A stretch of 64,000 nucleotides of DNA from Bin5 sp965232575. GTDB lineage: Bacteria > Chloroflexota > Anaerolineae > Caldilineales > Caldilineaceae. Positions 62,864 to 64,000 of the stretch are shown piece after piece. Position numbers and translations under genes: made by a program. The notes below the pieces were generated by a model. The model was given only the letters and a program-made list of their open reading frames with translations. It was not told where the DNA came from and did not search any database. Numbering within the stretch: position 1 is the first letter of the stretch; each line of letters starts with the position of its first letter. The stretch spans positions 1,612,001-1,676,000 of the forward strand of contig CBDDPZ010000009.1 in NCBI GenBank assembly GCA_965232575.1, read 5' to 3'.

Positions 62864-63970
62864 ATGACCCAACCCACGCGGATCGGGATCGTCGGCTGCG
62901 GCAGCGTTATGCAGCGCCCTTACATGAGGCTAATCCAGCCGATGCGGGCCGGGGGGACGGTCGACGTTACGATTGCTTGCGACATCAATGAAGATGTGCG
63001 GCCGATCGTCCAGGACCAGCTCGGCATCGGTCAGTTCACGACCGACTATGAGGAGGTCATCGATTCGGAAGAGGTCGACGTGGTGATGGTGTTGACCTCT
63101 ATGCTGGAGCACGGACCGATCACGCGTGCGGCGCTCGCGGCGGGCAAGCATGTCCTGGTCGAGAAGCCGATGGCTGTGACTCTTGAGGAAGCGGCAGAGA
63201 TCGTTGAGATGGCCCGGGCTGCGCCGGGCCTTCTTGTCTGCGCCCCCCATGTCGTCCTGAGTAACACCTATCAGACGATGTGGCGCCACATTCACCGCGG
63301 CGATATCGGGAAGGTGTTGATGACGCGCGCCCGCTACGGCCACTCCGGGCCTGATTGGAGGCCGTGGTTCTACCTCGAAGGCGGCGGCGCGCTGTTCGAC
63401 CTTGGCGTGTACAACATCACCTGCCTGACGGGCTGGCTGGGACCTGCCAAGCGGGTCATGGCGATGTCGGGCGTGGCGATTCCCGATCGCGTTGTCGGCG
63501 GCGAGATGATGCGGGTGGAGGCCGAGGACAACGCGCACGTGCTGATCGATTGGGGCGAGAATGTATTCGGGGTTGTGTCGACGGGATTCACGATGCAGAA
63601 GTATCGCGGCCCGGCGCTTGAGGTCTACGGCAGTCAGGGCACGATACAGATGATGGGCGATGACTGGGACCCCTCCGGCTACGAACTGTGGCGCAACGAT
63701 GTTGGCGCCTGGCAGATATATGAAGGCACGGACCGGGGCTGGCCTTGGACTGATGGTCTGCGCCACCTCATTGACTGTATCCGCAACAATAAGACCCCGA
63801 TCGTCCAGCCGGAACACGCATTTCATGTCCTTGAAATCATGCTCAAGGCCCAGGAATCGGGTCGCGACGGGCAATCGAAAATGCTCGAAAGTTCATTCAC
63901 GCCGCCAACATTCGAAGACGACCAGGAGGAAATAGCGGAGCACCTTGTCCACGACAGGACGCAGCGCTGA
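62864..63970 (+). CDS. Gfo/Idh/MocA family oxidoreductase 6
   Basis: 368 residues: RIGIVGCGSVMQRPYM (GxGxxx dinucleotide fold, residues 5-20), HVLVEKPMAVTLEEAAEIVEMA (EKP motif split over about 97-118), and GGGALFDLGVYNITCL with the conserved region preceding the catalytic His position (here Tyr-Asn in place of Asp-x-x-x-His). NAD(P)-dependent sugar-like oxidoreductase family; the variant catalytic site may mean altered chemistry. The next gene's ATG overlaps its stop by one base. Confidence 0.85.
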   Translation: MTQPTRIGIVGCGSVMQRPYMRLIQPMRAGGTVDVTIACDINEDVRPIVQDQLGIGQFTTDYEEVIDSEEVDVVMVLTSMLEHGPITRAALAAGKHVLVEKPMAVTLEEAAEIVEMARAAPGLLVCAPHVVLSNTYQTMWRHIHRGDIGKVLMTRARYGHSGPDWRPWFYLEGGGALFDLGVYNITCLTGWLGPAKRVMAMSGVAIPDRVVGGEMMRVEAEDNAHVLIDWGENVFGVVSTGFTMQKYRGPALEVYGSQGTIQMMGDDWDPSGYELWRNDVGAWQIYEGTDRGWPWTDGLRHLIDCIRNNKTPIVQPEHAFHVLEIMLKAQESGRDGQSKMLESSFTPPTFEDDQEEIAEHLVHDRTQR

Positions 63971-64000
63971 TGAGTTATTCGGCCTCGCCGCGACCCACCT
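63970..64000 (+). CDS. Start of a downstream gene, cut by the window edge
   Basis: ATG at 63970 overlaps the previous stop (TGATG) and reads MSYSASPRPT to the window end. Too short to identify. Confidence 0.4.
   Translation, partial: MSYSASPRPT

Overview
The window (about 58% G+C by eye) looks like a chromosomal stretch of a Chloroflexota bacterium, most plausibly in or near Caldilineales/Anaerolineae. That placement is an inference from gene content: a VanW-domain protein, a DUF2142 membrane glycosyltransferase, a PPK2 kinase, type III pantothenate kinase, many GT4 glycosyltransferases, Opp-type transporters with a long extracytoplasmic insertion in OppC, and expanded Gfo/Idh/MocA and phytanoyl-CoA dioxygenase families. 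No rRNA, tRNA, CRISPR array or transposase was seen.

Region 1 (1-14.6 kb) is mostly housekeeping and redox: a truncated FAD-linked oxidase, a glutaredoxin-like protein, PPK2, an SDR oxidoreductase, a xanthine-dehydrogenase-type molybdoenzyme with its FAD subunit, a DUF624-like membrane protein, metG, a DUF2142 glycosyltransferase, a VanW protein and coaX. The molybdoenzyme has lost every cysteine of its first [2Fe-2S] site. Several families of short dispersed repeats lie between and inside these genes.

Region 2 (14.6-29.3 kb) is a minus-strand surface-polysaccharide locus: seven GT4 glycosyltransferases, one GT2 glycosyltransferase and a Wzx-type flippase, many overlapping. It is interrupted by a defence-type block (20.5-24.2 kb) holding a HicBA toxin-antitoxin pair and a heavily frameshifted MmeI-like restriction-modification gene. 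A C-terminal GT2 fragment on one side of this block matches the end of the intact GT2 gene on the other side.

Region 3 (29.2-53.1 kb) begins with an exonuclease-DinG helicase fusion and an isochorismatase-family hydrolase. It continues with a catabolic neighbourhood: a phytanoyl-CoA dioxygenase, four Gfo/Idh/MocA oxidoreductases (three being tandem duplicates), a divergent fifth one linked to a GH63-like glucosidase, a fumarylacetoacetate-hydrolase-family enzyme, a methyltransferase and a class IV aminotransferase. A complete Opp-type ABC importer follows (binding protein, two ATPases, two permeases) and is led by a sialidase-like propeller protein. Together these suggest uptake and oxidation of glycans or modified sugars.

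Region 4 (53.1-64 kb) has a degenerate tandem-repeat patch, a single-polypeptide restriction-modification enzyme and a broken antitoxin-like gene. A plus-strand set follows: a second OppBC permease pair without ATPases or binding protein, another phytanoyl-CoA dioxygenase, a second HicBA pair, a transaldolase-like protein with a variant active site, a sterol-desaturase-family membrane hydroxylase, a sixth Gfo/Idh/MocA protein and the first codons of a next gene.
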